DNA of 64,000 bases from Aureimonas sp. OT7 (GCF_014844055.1 NZ_CP062167.1:3571501-3635500), one strand, 5' to 3'. Numbered from the stretch's first letter, positions 9,258 through 18,001 are shown. Notes: generated by a model from the letters alone, not told the origin. Made by a program: numbers and translations.

Positions 9258-10304
9258 TCAGCCTTCGATGGTGGTTCCGGCCGTGAACTTCTCACGGACG
9301 GCATCACGCTCGGCGTCCGGCGCCGGCACCAGGCCATACTGGGCCAGCGGGCCGTCAGGGCCGACCATCTGGTCGTCCAGGAAGAACTCGACGAACTCCT
9401 GAAGGCCGGGGACGACGCCGACATGCGCCTTCTTGACGTAGAAGAACAGCGGGCGCGAAACCGGGTACTCGCCGGCCGAAATCGTTTCGACGCTCGGCGT
9501 CACGCCGCTGATCGTCGCAACCTTCAGGCGGTCCTGGTTCTGCTCGTAGAAGGCGAGGCCGAACACGCCGACGCTCTGCGGGTTGGCGTCGATGCGCGAC
9601 AGGGTCTCGGTGTAGTCGCCGGAAATGTCGGTGGTGATGTTGCCGCCGCGAACCGAGATGCACTGGTCGTGCGCGGCCTTCTTGTCCATGCCGGAAGCCG
9701 TGAACGCTTCGAGGGCGCCGGAAGCCTCGCAACCCGCGGCCAGGAGCTTCTCGTCGAACACTTCACGCGTGCCGTGGTTTTCGGCCGGGATGAAGGCCGA
9801 GATCGGCTGTGCCGGCAGCGAGGAGTCGACATCGGCCCAGGTGGCGGCGGTGTTGTCGACGATCTGGCCGTCCTTCACCACCTTGGCAGCCAGAGCCTTG
9901 TAGACCAGCTCCGGCGTCAGGGCGAAGTCGGGGCCGGAAGCGGCCGAGGCGAAGACGATGCCGTCATAGCCGAACTGCACTTCCTGGATATCGGTCACGC
10001 CGGCATCCTGGCAGGCCTTGCGCTCGCTGTCGCTGATGGGGCGCGAGGCATTGGCGATGTCGACCGTCTGCGAGCCGACACCCTGGCAGAACTGACGGAA
10101 GCCGCCGGACGTGCCGCCCGATTCGACGATCGGGGTGGGGAAATCGGGATAGACCTCGCCGAAATTCTCGGCGACGATCTGGGCATAGGGCAGTACGGTG
10201 GAGGAGCCGGCGATCTGGATCTGTTCGACCGACTGGGCATGCGCCCCGGCGGACATGAAGAAGGCGGCGCCGAGCGCTAGGCTCGCTAGGGTCTTGGTGG
10301 TCAC
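9258..10304 (-). CDS. pstS: Phosphate ABC transporter periplasmic binding protein PstS
   Basis: PstS (348 aa) captures phosphate in the periplasm. A signal peptide ends FMSAGAHAQ, cleaved near residue 24. Phosphate-site motifs are IAGSSTVLPY, VESGGTSGGFRQFC and the FVEFFL C-terminal region. Four or more Cys residues suggest disulfides, as in long-form alphaproteobacterial PstS proteins. It is the first gene of pstSCAB-phoU-phoB. CTCCTTCGG on the plus strand shows GGAG close to the ATG. Tandem Pho-box half-sites lie 109-141 bp upstream of its start. Confidence 0.96.
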   Translation of the reverse strand: MTTKTLASLALGAAFFMSAGAHAQSVEQIQIAGSSTVLPYAQIVAENFGEVYPDFPTPIVESGGTSGGFRQFCQGVGSQTVDIANASRPISDSERKACQDAGVTDIQEVQFGYDGIVFASAASGPDFALTPELVYKALAAKVVKDGQIVDNTAATWADVDSSLPAQPISAFIPAENHGTREVFDEKLLAAGCEASGALEAFTASGMDKKAAHDQCISVRGGNITTDISGDYTETLSRIDANPQSVGVFGLAFYEQNQDRLKVATISGVTPSVETISAGEYPVSRPLFFYVKKAHVGVVPGLQEFVEFFLDDQMVGPDGPLAQYGLVPAPDAERDAVREKFTAGTTIEG

Positions 10305-10412
10305 GGATTCTACTCCTTCGGGAGTTGTCGTAGTAAATTTGCCTCGACCCGCGCAGCGTCGTCGCGCCGCCGTCTTCGGGTCGGCTAACCCTCTACCGGT
10401 TTGCCGCGAATG

Positions 10413-10445
10413 ATATATGACGGCCGGGTTTCCAATTTATGACAG
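10413..10445 (-). promoter_or_regulatory. Tandem PhoB-box half-sites upstream of pstS
   Basis: Read on the minus strand, CTGTCATAAAT (10445-10435) and CCGTCATATAT (10423-10413) are two good matches to the 11-bp Pho-box unit CTGTCATAWAW. They are offset by exactly 22 bp, the repeat period of tandem PhoB dimers. The intervening unit (TGGAAACCCGG) is degenerate. The site lies between phoR and pstS, where PhoB is expected to activate the pst operon. Confidence 0.8.
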
Positions 10446-10476
10446 CGCAATAGACTGAAATATATCGGCTTTTTGG

Positions 10477-11631
10477 CTACGATCGATTCTTCGTCATGAT
10501 CGGGAAGCGCATTGCAAAGGTGGAACCCTCGCCGGGGCGAGACTGAATCAGCAATCGCGTGTTGTGGCGCTGCAGGATATTGCGCACGATGGACAGGCCG
10601 AGACCGGTACCGTCCGCCTTCGCCGCCTTCCCCTCTTCGACCCGGTAGAAGCGTTCCGTCAGGCGTGGAACATGCTCGGCGGGGATGCCCCGGCCGAAAT
10701 CCTGCACGAAGGCTTCCGCCGTCGACGGCATGTTCGGCACAGGACGTATCCCCAACAGGATGCGTTCGCCGCCGCCGGCGTATTTGATGGCGTTTTCGAC
10801 GAGGTTCGAGAACACCTGCGACAACTCGTCATGGCTGCCGTTCACCGCGACGGCGGTGTCGGGCACCTCCAGTTCCAGACTCAGGCCGGCCGCGCCGGCG
10901 CGCGCCTCGAGCGCGTCCCTGACCTCCTCCAGCATCCGGCAGAGATCGACGCGCTCCGCCGGGCCAAGCGCGGGGCGCGTCTCGATCCGCGACAGGGACA
11001 GAAGGTCGTCGATCAGCCTGGACATGCGGCCGGCCTGCTCGCGCATGATGGCCAGGAATCTTTCGCGGGCGGCGGTGTCGTTGCGCGCGGGGCCCTGGAG
11101 CGTCTCGATGAAGCCGATCAGGGAGGCAAGCGGCGTGCGCAGCTCGTGGCTGGCATTGGCGACGAAATCGGTGCGCATCCGCTCGATCTGTCGCTCGGCC
11201 GTGCGGTCCTGCATGGTGAACAACAACAGTTCCGGCGCGTCGTCTGGCGCCTTGCGGATGCCGACGATCTCCACGCCGAAAGAGCGTGCGCGCGGCGCCC
11301 TCTCGGCCAGTTCCACCCGCCGCGGCGTACCGGTTTCCAGCACCGACTGCGCGGCCGACAGAAGTTCGGGCGCCCGAAACCTGATGGACAGGGGATCGCC
11401 GACCGCCATGGGGCCGAACGTCGCCTGCGTCGTCGAATTGCAGAATCGAATGACGAGCGCCTGGTCCACCAGCAAAGCCGGCTCCTGCATGGCCTCCAGA
11501 ACAGCCTTCATTCCCGCATCGGGCCATTGGGTCGATGCGCGTGGCCCACCGGGGCCGCCCTGCACTTCCGCGCCGAGGCGCGAGGCCAGGCGGGCCGTGG
11601 CGCGGGACAAGAAGGAGCGGTCGTCCGCCAT
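10477..11631 (-). CDS. phoR: Phosphate regulon sensor histidine kinase PhoR, lacking transmembrane segments
   Basis: PhoR (384 aa) phosphorylates PhoB. Visible parts are a PAS-like region (about residues 45-145), the HisKA motif ASHELRTPL with phospho-acceptor His162, an N-box LVENAIKYA, a G1 box FGRGIP and a G2 box GTGLGLSIV. Unusually there is no membrane helix: the protein starts MADDRSFLSRATARLASRLG and goes directly into the PAS-like region. The start cannot lie farther upstream because an in-frame TAA, the stop of the preceding gene, lies 12 bases before the ATG. The HK is next to pstS, which supports the name. It may act as a soluble kinase recruited by PhoU/PstB or by the upstream membrane protein. 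Confidence 0.9.
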   Translation of the reverse strand: MADDRSFLSRATARLASRLGAEVQGGPGGPRASTQWPDAGMKAVLEAMQEPALLVDQALVIRFCNSTTQATFGPMAVGDPLSIRFRAPELLSAAQSVLETGTPRRVELAERAPRARSFGVEIVGIRKAPDDAPELLLFTMQDRTAERQIERMRTDFVANASHELRTPLASLIGFIETLQGPARNDTAARERFLAIMREQAGRMSRLIDDLLSLSRIETRPALGPAERVDLCRMLEEVRDALEARAGAAGLSLELEVPDTAVAVNGSHDELSQVFSNLVENAIKYAGGGERILLGIRPVPNMPSTAEAFVQDFGRGIPAEHVPRLTERFYRVEEGKAAKADGTGLGLSIVRNILQRHNTRLLIQSRPGEGSTFAMRFPIMTKNRS

Positions 11632-11643
11632 AAAAAGCCGGCC

Positions 11644-12582
11644 TTATCCGATAACGCGCATCCGCACGGCGAAAAGATCGAGGTCGGAGCCTTCGCCGCC
11701 GACACCCGGGGCGATGGCCAAAGTGGCAGGGCTGGCGGCATCGCCCGGCACGGCGATATCGAAGACGAAGGCTTCTTCCTGCATGCTGGTCACGAATCGC
11801 TGCCGGTCGCAGATGCTGCTGCTGGCGAAAAGGCAGCGCACGCTGAACTCGCGCGCGCGGGAATCGGGCGAGCCGGCCGTCAGTTCGACCCGCACCGTCG
11901 ATCCGGCGATCTCGCCGACGAGCCCCGGCCCGACGGCCAGCATCACTTCGCTGGTCTGGCCGCTGGGCGATTGCATGCGCACCGCCTCGCGCCCATTGGC
12001 GGTGATCGCCTCGACGCGGCCGCCCTCGGGCGTCGACAGCGTTTCGATATTGCCGCCGGAAAACACATTGATCCAGGAGATGTCGGTTGGCGACGTGGCC
12101 TCGCCGGTCACGGTCGCATTGTCGCCCTCGCCTGCGGGGACGGCCGCGTCGGACTGGAAGATCGTGCTGACGACATAGAGCGCGATGACGAGGAAAAGCG
12201 CGGCGCCGATGCCGATGAGGGTCGGCATCGATACGAGGCCCCGCCGGGGTGGGTGCCGGTCCGTGCCGGGCTCGTAGTCCGCATACGGATCCTGCGGCTG
12301 GTGAGCGGCGTGCTCGTCGTCGAAGTCGATGTCATGGTCGGCATGCGCCGGTGCGCCCTCGTCGGCCGGCAGGGCGCCGGCCTCGAAATCGTCTTCGATC
12401 CGCGAGATCGCTTCCGCCAACGCATGGCGGCGCTGCTGTGCCTCGTTCGCCGGCACGGCCTTTTCGGCCAGCATCTTCTCGAGGGCGCGCTCGGATGCCT
12501 GATAGATGGAAAGCCTGTATTCGGGGTCCGCTGCATCGCCGAGGTTCAGGGCGCGCCGCAGGCTTTCTTCCAATGCACTCAT
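11644..12582 (-). CDS. Membrane-anchored protein of unknown function encoded directly upstream of phoR
   Basis: The 312-residue protein is not assigned to a family with confidence. Residues 1-~115 are cytosolic, acidic and helix-prone: EESLRRALNLGDAADPEYRL, then a stretch rich in Asp and His at 80-105. One membrane helix follows at about 119-142. The C-terminal ~170 residues should be periplasmic and beta-rich, with a Cys pair (CLFASSSIC). Its stop codon is in the same reading frame as phoR and only 12 bases before it, so the two are surely co-transcribed. AGCGGAGGTGTA precedes the ATG at 12582. A role as a sensory or membrane partner of the helix-less PhoR is an inference. Confidence 0.8.
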   Translation of the reverse strand: MSALEESLRRALNLGDAADPEYRLSIYQASERALEKMLAEKAVPANEAQQRRHALAEAISRIEDDFEAGALPADEGAPAHADHDIDFDDEHAAHQPQDPYADYEPGTDRHPPRRGLVSMPTLIGIGAALFLVIALYVVSTIFQSDAAVPAGEGDNATVTGEATSPTDISWINVFSGGNIETLSTPEGGRVEAITANGREAVRMQSPSGQTSEVMLAVGPGLVGEIAGSTVRVELTAGSPDSRAREFSVRCLFASSSICDRQRFVTSMQEEAFVFDIAVPGDAASPATLAIAPGVGGEGSDLDLFAVRMRVIG

Positions 12583-12777
12583 TACACCTCCGCTCGGGCT
12601 TGCGGCCCTGTGCATCATGCACCACCCGCATGACACGAACCTTGTGTCTCATAGCCGACACCGGCTTGCCAAGTCGGAACTGCCAACGGCGAAGAAGCTT
12701 TATAGGGTGCAATGCGCGGTCAGCCCGCGCCCCGCCCTTCCGCTCCATCCCCTCCAGCCGGCGAGATACTCCGCATC

Positions 12778-14640
12778 ATGAACGCAGCATCCAGAGGCAC
12801 CGTGCCAAACCGCATCGCAGATCATGGCGTGATCGGCGATATGCGGACGGCAGCGCTCGTGGCGGTTGACGGCACCATCGACTATTTCTGCCACCCGGAC
12901 CTGGACGCGCCCAGCCTCTTCTGCAGCCTTCTGCATCCGGGCGCCGGCTTCTTCAGCCTGTGCGTGGACAATGACGGGTTCGAAACACGGCAGATCTATC
13001 TGCCCGACACCAACATCCTCCTGACGCGCTTCCTGAACGACGGGGCAATCGGCGAGGTCTCCGATTTCATGCCGACAGACGGTTCGGGCCGTATCGTGCG
13101 CCGCGCCAAGGCCGTGCTGGGCGAGGTCACTTTCGCGCTCAAGATCGTACCCCGCCCGGATTACGGGCGGATCGTGCCGGCGCTGGAATCCATCGAGAGT
13201 GGCTTTTCGGTATCGTGGACACGGGACGGCACGGACCACCGGCTCTTCTTCTACAGCGACCGTCCCATGACGATCGAAGAGGATGAGGCAACCGGCCGCT
13301 GGACCCTGAAGGAGGGCGAAACCCTTTACGTCGTCTTCTGCCCCGGCCGTGCCGAAATGCCCCGGATTGATGACGATTATGTGCGCGAGGCCTTCCGGCA
13401 GACCAGCGAGTACTGGCACGAATGGGTCGGCCTTGGCAGCTATCCTAGCAACTGGCGGGAACTCGTCGTCCGCTCGGCCCTGACGCTGAAGCTTCTGACA
13501 TCGCAGAAGCACGGGTCCATTGCAGCGGCAGCCACCTTCGGCCTACCGGAGGTTCTGGGTGGAGAGCGCAACTGGGATTACCGCTACTGCTGGGTTCGCG
13601 ACTCGGCTTTCACGCTCTATGCCTTTTCCCGCCTGAACTATTACGACGAGGCGGAAGCCTTCACCCATTTTCTGCTGGAGCGGATGATGGAAGAGCCGGA
13701 AGATGGCGGACCGGGCCTGCAGATCATGTATGCGATGGACGGCAACGACCATCTGCAGGAATACACCCTCGACCATATGGACGGTTTCCAGAACTCGCGC
13801 CCGGTCCGGGTGGGCAACGAGGCGTATACCCAGCGGCAGATGGACATTTTCGGCGAGTTCATGGACGCCGTCTACATTTCCACGAAGGCGCGCGGCAAGC
13901 CCACCACCAGCGCCTGGAAGAAGATGCGCCGCATGCTGGACTGGGTTGCCGCCAACTGGCACCTGCCGGACAAGGGCATCTGGGAAAGCCGCGGCGAAGA
14001 CGAGGAATATCTCTCGTCTCGCCTGATGTGCTGGGTTGCGCTGGACCGCGCCATGCGCATCGCGCTGCGGCAGTCGCTCCCCTGTGACATGGAGACATGG
14101 CGCGCGGCGCGCGACACGATCCAGGAAAGCATCCTCGACGAGTTCTGGAACCCGGATATCGGCGCCTTTACCCAGGTCAAGGGTGGCGTCGCGCTGGATG
14201 CGGTTGTGCTGTTGATGCCGCTCGTACGGTTCATCAATCCGCGCGATCCGATGTGGGTATCGACGCTCAAGGCAGTCCAGGAAAACCTGGTCCATGACTG
14301 CCTCGTCCATCGTTACAACAACGCCGAAGCCAGCCATGACGGCCTGGAGGGCCGCGAAGGCTCGTTCACCATATGCTCCTTCTGGTATGTCGAGGCGCTG
14401 GCGCGGACAGGCCATGTGGCGGAAGCGCGGCTGATGTTCGAGAAGCTTCACTCCTATGCCAATCATCTCGGTCTCTATGCCGAGGAACTGTCCTCATCGG
14501 GCGATCATCTCGGCAATTTTCCGCAAGGGCTGACGCACCTGTCGCTGATCTCGGCGGCAATCTGGCTGGATCGCGCTCTCGCCGACCGCAGCGTCGGCGA
14601 GCACAGGCACCTACTGGAGGATCCTGATGGCATATCCTGA
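12778..14640 (+). CDS. Glycoside hydrolase family 15 protein (glucoamylase/trehalase-like)
   Basis: The 620-residue cytosolic protein has the two-part GH15 structure. An N-terminal super-beta-sandwich (about 1-230) starts IADHGVIGDMRTAALVAVDG, and an (alpha/alpha)6 barrel follows with the signature NWDYRYCWVRDSAFTLYAF. Family members release glucose from alpha-glucans or split trehalose; bacterial proteins of this layout include trehalases, so trehalose is the better guess. The ATG at 12778 begins a protein that lines up with family starts; an ATG at 12712 in the same frame would add 22 unusual residues. Its 3' end overlaps the following SDR gene by 14 bases, so both are probably one operon. 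Confidence 0.88.
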   Translation: MNAASRGTVPNRIADHGVIGDMRTAALVAVDGTIDYFCHPDLDAPSLFCSLLHPGAGFFSLCVDNDGFETRQIYLPDTNILLTRFLNDGAIGEVSDFMPTDGSGRIVRRAKAVLGEVTFALKIVPRPDYGRIVPALESIESGFSVSWTRDGTDHRLFFYSDRPMTIEEDEATGRWTLKEGETLYVVFCPGRAEMPRIDDDYVREAFRQTSEYWHEWVGLGSYPSNWRELVVRSALTLKLLTSQKHGSIAAAATFGLPEVLGGERNWDYRYCWVRDSAFTLYAFSRLNYYDEAEAFTHFLLERMMEEPEDGGPGLQIMYAMDGNDHLQEYTLDHMDGFQNSRPVRVGNEAYTQRQMDIFGEFMDAVYISTKARGKPTTSAWKKMRRMLDWVAANWHLPDKGIWESRGEDEEYLSSRLMCWVALDRAMRIALRQSLPCDMETWRAARDTIQESILDEFWNPDIGAFTQVKGGVALDAVVLLMPLVRFINPRDPMWVSTLKAVQENLVHDCLVHRYNNAEASHDGLEGREGSFTICSFWYVEALARTGHVAEARLMFEKLHSYANHLGLYAEELSSSGDHLGNFPQGLTHLSLISAAIWLDRALADRSVGEHRHLLEDPDGIS

Positions 14641-15442
14641 CATGCTTTCGTTGAAGGGGCAGTCCGCCCTCGTCACCGGTGCCTCGTCCGGCATCGGGCG
14701 CGCCGTCGCGGTTGCGCTGGCCGAGGCCGGGGCCGATGTCGCGGTCAACTATCATGGGTCGCGGGAGGGTGCGGAACGGACGGTGGAGATGATCCACGCT
14801 CTCGGCGGCACAGCCGTCGCCATAAGGGCCGACGTCGCTTCCGAAAGCGATGTGAAGGCGCTGTACGATACGGCTGAGCAGGCGCTCGGCCCGCTGGATA
14901 TCGTGGTATCCAATGCCGGCCGTCAAAAGGACGCCGCCATCGGCGATATGAGCCTGGACGCGTGGAATGCCGTCATCGCGACCAACCTGACGGGCGCATT
15001 CCTTGTCGGGCGGGAAGCCGTCCTGCGCTTCCGCAGAAAGGGCATGCGGCCCGAGGTCAGCCGGGCGCTCGGCAAGCTGATCTTCAATTCATCGGTACAC
15101 GAGCGGATTCCCTGGGCCTTCCGCGTCAACTACGCGGCCTCCAAGGGGGGATTGAAGCTGCTGATGGAATCGCTGGCGCAGGAAGTTTCCCAGGAGCGGA
15201 TTCGCGTCAATTCCGTCGCGCCAGGCGCCATCGCCACCGAAATCAACAGGGCCGAGCGCGAAAAGGACGATGGGGAAAAGGCGATGCTGGCGCTGATCCC
15301 CTACAAGCGGATCGGCGATCCGGACGATATCGGACGCGCCAGTGCATGGCTTGCGTCCGACGCTTCGGACTATGTCGTGGGCCAGACGCTTTTCATCGAT
15401 GGCGGCATGACCCTGTATCCCGAGTTCCGGGGCGGCGGCTGA
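14627..15442 (+). CDS. Short-chain dehydrogenase (glucose 1-dehydrogenase-like SDR)
   Basis: The 271-residue classical SDR has NAD(P)-binding TGASSGIG, NAG in VSNAGRQ, a catalytic Ser in FNSSVHE, YAASK (YxxxK) and a C-terminal DGGMTLYPEF typical of the glucose 1-dehydrogenase branch. Its start overlaps the end of the GH15 gene and is preceded by AGGATCCTG. The context suggests that glucose released by the GH15 enzyme might be oxidised by this enzyme to gluconolactone; that link is inference. It converges on trcR. Confidence 0.85.
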   Translation: MAYPDMLSLKGQSALVTGASSGIGRAVAVALAEAGADVAVNYHGSREGAERTVEMIHALGGTAVAIRADVASESDVKALYDTAEQALGPLDIVVSNAGRQKDAAIGDMSLDAWNAVIATNLTGAFLVGREAVLRFRRKGMRPEVSRALGKLIFNSSVHERIPWAFRVNYAASKGGLKLLMESLAQEVSQERIRVNSVAPGAIATEINRAEREKDDGEKAMLALIPYKRIGDPDDIGRASAWLASDASDYVVGQTLFIDGGMTLYPEFRGGG

Positions 15443-15477
15443 CCGGCCGGCCCCGCCACCCGTTTCCGGCAGACAGC

Positions 15478-16176
15478 TCAGTAGCTGTCTTCCTCTTCGT
15501 CTTCCTTCGGCGCATTGCGCATCGAGCTGAGCTTGGCAAAGACGGCGGCGGCGTCCAGCTCCTCGCTGTCGGCGCCCGAACGGCCATCCTGGTAATCCTG
15601 CGTCTGGGCCGCAGCCAGCAGCCGCTCTTCCTCGTCCTGCTCCGGACGGGGCAACCCGCGCGACGCCTTCTCCACCTCCAGGTCGAGGTCGATCTGCGAG
15701 CAGAGGCCCAGCGTCACCGGGTCCATCGGCTGCAGATTGGCCGAGTTCCAGTGGGTACGTTCACGGATCTGCTCGATCGTGTGCTTGGTCGTGCCGACCA
15801 GGCGGGAAATCTGCGCGTCCTTCAATTCCGGATGGTTGCGAACCAGCCAAAGGATGGCGTTGGGGCGGTCCTGCCGCTTGGAGACCGGCGTGTAGCGCGG
15901 CCCCTTCTTCTTGGCTTCCGGCACGCGCACCTTGGGCGGCGCCAGCTTCAGGCGATAATTCTCGTCACCTTCGGCGCGCTTGATCTCCTCGCGGGTCAGC
16001 TGGCCGGTGATGATGGGGTCCATGCCCTTGATGCCCTGCGCCGACTCGCCATCCGCGATCGCCTTGATCTCGAGCGGATGCATCTTGCAGAATTCGGCGA
16101 TCTGGTCGAACGACAGGGCGGTGTTGTCCACCAGCCAGACTGCGGTCGCCTTTGGCATCAGAAGCTGCTGGGCCAT
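15478..16176 (-). CDS. trcR: DUF1013 family protein, cell cycle transcriptional regulator TrcR
   Basis: The 232-residue protein matches the alphaproteobacterial DUF1013 family, annotated as cell-cycle regulator TrcR. The N-terminus MPKATAVWLVDNTALSFDQI and the central helix-turn-helix-like NHPELKDAQISRLVGTTKHT are characteristic. The C-terminal ~50 residues are acidic and probably disordered, ending EDEEEDSY. It sits by quinone reductase, DUF1465 and rpmE genes, an arrangement often seen in Rhizobiales. A GCCCGCTC/GAGCGGGC hairpin (16197-16216) lies in its leader or at the end of the upstream gene. Its molecular activity is not well established. Confidence 0.88.
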   Translation of the reverse strand: MAQQLLMPKATAVWLVDNTALSFDQIAEFCKMHPLEIKAIADGESAQGIKGMDPIITGQLTREEIKRAEGDENYRLKLAPPKVRVPEAKKKGPRYTPVSKRQDRPNAILWLVRNHPELKDAQISRLVGTTKHTIEQIRERTHWNSANLQPMDPVTLGLCSQIDLDLEVEKASRGLPRPEQDEEERLLAAAQTQDYQDGRSGADSEELDAAAVFAKLSSMRNAPKEDEEEDSY

Positions 16177-16196
16177 GGGATAAAGGTCTCCTGTTC

Positions 16197-16216
16197 GCCC
16201 GCTCGTCCGAGCGGGC
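16197..16216 (-). terminator. Hairpin between the quinone oxidoreductase gene and trcR
   Basis: GCCCGCTC-N4-GAGCGGGC forms a perfect 8-bp stem 20 bases upstream of the trcR start and about 95 bases after the quinone reductase stop. There is no U-run. It could end the upstream transcript or lie in the trcR leader. Confidence 0.4.
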
Positions 16217-16310
16217 CGTGGTCAAGCGCCACATGTAGGGAAATTCGGGCGTAGTATAGGCATCCGGTCGCCGCTCCGCAAGGAAGCGTCGGCGAATTCG
16301 GCAGCCTCCC

Positions 16311-17321
16311 TCACAGATCGGCGTGCTGCGCCGTGGTCAGCACGATCTTGCCGAAATGATCGGCGTCGATGGCCCGGTGTGCTTCCGCCGCCTGCTCCAG
16401 CGGGAAGGTGCGGTCGATGACGGGGCGCACCCTTCCCTCTTCCACGAGCGGCCAGACATGTGTCTCGATCGCCTGGGCGATGGCGGCCTTGAAGCCTGCG
16501 TCCCGGGCCCGCAGTGTCGACCCCGTGACTGTGATGCGACGCGCCATCAGGAGGCCGATGTCGAGCTCGGCCTTCTGGCCACGCAGGAAGGCGATCTGGA
16601 CGATCCGCGCATCGGCGGCGGCCGCCTTGAGGTTCCGTGCCAGATAGTCGCCGCCCACCATATCCAGGATGACGTCGGCCCCGCGTCCGCTGGTTGCTTC
16701 GCGCACCACCTCGACGAAATCTTCCGTGTGGTAGTCCACCGCCCTGTCGGCGCCCAGATCCACCAGCCGCGCGCATTTTTCGGCGCTGCCGGCCGTCGCG
16801 ACCACGCGCGCGTTGCGGGCGCGCGCCAACTGGATGGCCGTCGTGCCGATGCCGGAGGAGCCGCCGTGCACGAGCAGGGTTTCTCCGGCCATCAGGCCGC
16901 CACGCTCGATGACGTTGTGCCACACGGTGAAGAAGGTTTCCGGCATCGCCGCCGCCTCGACCATGGAGACGCCAGCCGGCACGGGCAGGACGGAGCCCGC
17001 CGGTGCCACGGCATACTCCGCGTAACCACCGCCCGGCAGAAGCGCCATGACCGGTTCTCCAACGGCGAAGCGGTCGACGCCTTCGCCGAGTTCGGCAACC
17101 GTGCCGGCCACTTCGAGGCCCGGCCATGCAGGCGCGCCGCTCGGCGGCGGATAAGCCCCCTTGCGTTGCAGGACATCGGGCCGGTTCACCCCGGCGGCCT
17201 GAACCTCGATCAGGATTTCGCCCGGGCCCGGCCGGGGCCGCGCAACCTTGGCCGCCTTCAGAACCTCGGGCCCACCGAACCCATCCAGCACGACCGCCGT
17301 CATCTCCGTCACGAACGCCAC
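16311..17321 (-). CDS. NAD(P)H-quinone oxidoreductase, PIG3/zeta-crystallin family
   Basis: The 336-residue medium-chain dehydrogenase lacks zinc ligands, as expected for quinone oxidoreductases. It has the N-terminal substrate domain (GEILIEVQAAGVNRPDVLQR) and a Rossmann domain with VHGGSSGIGTTAIQLA. The RKGAYPPPSGAPAWPGLEVAG segment points to the PIG3-like branch. It may reduce quinones or alkenals using NADPH; the substrate is not known. ATG 17321 (MAFVTEM) and ATG 17303 (MTAVV) are both possible starts. It diverges from the DUF1465 gene. Confidence 0.9.
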   Translation of the reverse strand: MAFVTEMTAVVLDGFGGPEVLKAAKVARPRPGPGEILIEVQAAGVNRPDVLQRKGAYPPPSGAPAWPGLEVAGTVAELGEGVDRFAVGEPVMALLPGGGYAEYAVAPAGSVLPVPAGVSMVEAAAMPETFFTVWHNVIERGGLMAGETLLVHGGSSGIGTTAIQLARARNARVVATAGSAEKCARLVDLGADRAVDYHTEDFVEVVREATSGRGADVILDMVGGDYLARNLKAAAADARIVQIAFLRGQKAELDIGLLMARRITVTGSTLRARDAGFKAAIAQAIETHVWPLVEEGRVRPVIDRTFPLEQAAEAHRAIDADHFGKIVLTTAQHADL

Positions 17322-17344
17322 CTTCCCATCTTGTCCACAGAAGC

Positions 17345-17358
17345 TTAACGTGAATTAA
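17345..17358. promoter_or_regulatory. CtrA-like TTAA...TTAA pair in the divergent gap before the DUF1465 gene
   Basis: TTAACGTGAATTAACC contains two TTAA half-sites separated by six bases (the CtrA consensus has seven). It lies between the quinone reductase (minus) and DUF1465 (plus) genes, next to trcR. This is suggestive of cell-cycle control, but the spacing is off by one. Confidence 0.3.
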
Positions 17359-17476
17359 CCAAGGACATAGTCCATCCTTGCCTTATGGACAGCATCGCAG
17401 CACTTTCCGGGCCAGGTCGATGGCGATTCCGCCAGGCGGCTGCAACTTTCAACACGAGTCCGCCGTTTTCGACACC

Positions 17477-18001
17477 ATGAACACTGGCTTCCACGACGAC
17501 CCCTCTGTCCAAGGCCCGATCCGGCTTGCGGAGCGTCATGCCTGCGGTCAATCCTTCCAGAGCCTGTTCCGCGAAGGCATGGCTCTCGTGGACGAAACGG
17601 CCACCTACCTCGATGGAGAGGGCCGCCGCGACAGCGAAATTCTGAATCGTTCCGGCGCCACCCTCTATGCCGCGGAATCCATGCGGCTGACGACGCGGTT
17701 GATGCATCTGGCCTCCTGGCTGCTTCTGCAGCGCGCGGCGATCCAGGGCGAGATGTCGGCAGAACAGGTCGCGGCGGAAAAGGCGAAGGTGCGCCTGGAC
17801 GGCACATCCGCGGCACAGGATTCGGCAAATTTTTCGGAATTGCCGGAGACTTTCCTGCATCTGGTGCGCCGCACCGACCGGCTTGAAGACAGGGTCCGCC
17901 AGCTCGACGCCGGCCTGACCGGGCGCACGCCCCTGCGCGAGGCGCCCCGCAACGCCGTCGCCGAGCAGATCAACCTTCTGAAGACCGCGTTCTCCTTCTA
18001 G
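17477..18001 (+). CDS. DUF1465 family protein
   Basis: The 174-residue protein is predicted to be helical and cytosolic. The conserved core is SFQSLFREGMALVDETATYL and LYAAESMRLTTRLMHLASW. The family is conserved across Alphaproteobacteria near rpmE, and its function is not known to me. ATG 17477 places the conserved IRLAERHACGQSFQ motif at the normal distance from the start; other in-frame ATGs (17378, 17420) would add unconserved sequence. The last codons and stop lie in a 19-bp tandem duplication. Confidence 0.85.
   Translation: MNTGFHDDPSVQGPIRLAERHACGQSFQSLFREGMALVDETATYLDGEGRRDSEILNRSGATLYAAESMRLTTRLMHLASWLLLQRAAIQGEMSAEQVAAEKAKVRLDGTSAAQDSANFSELPETFLHLVRRTDRLEDRVRQLDAGLTGRTPLREAPRNAVAEQINLLKTAFSF

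Noticed and set aside
10477-12582. phoR and the gene before it as one kinase gene split by a stop codon
   Set aside because: They share a frame, but a fusion would place the kinase domain behind a periplasmic domain with no second membrane helix, and phoR has its own in-frame ATG; two separate proteins fit better.
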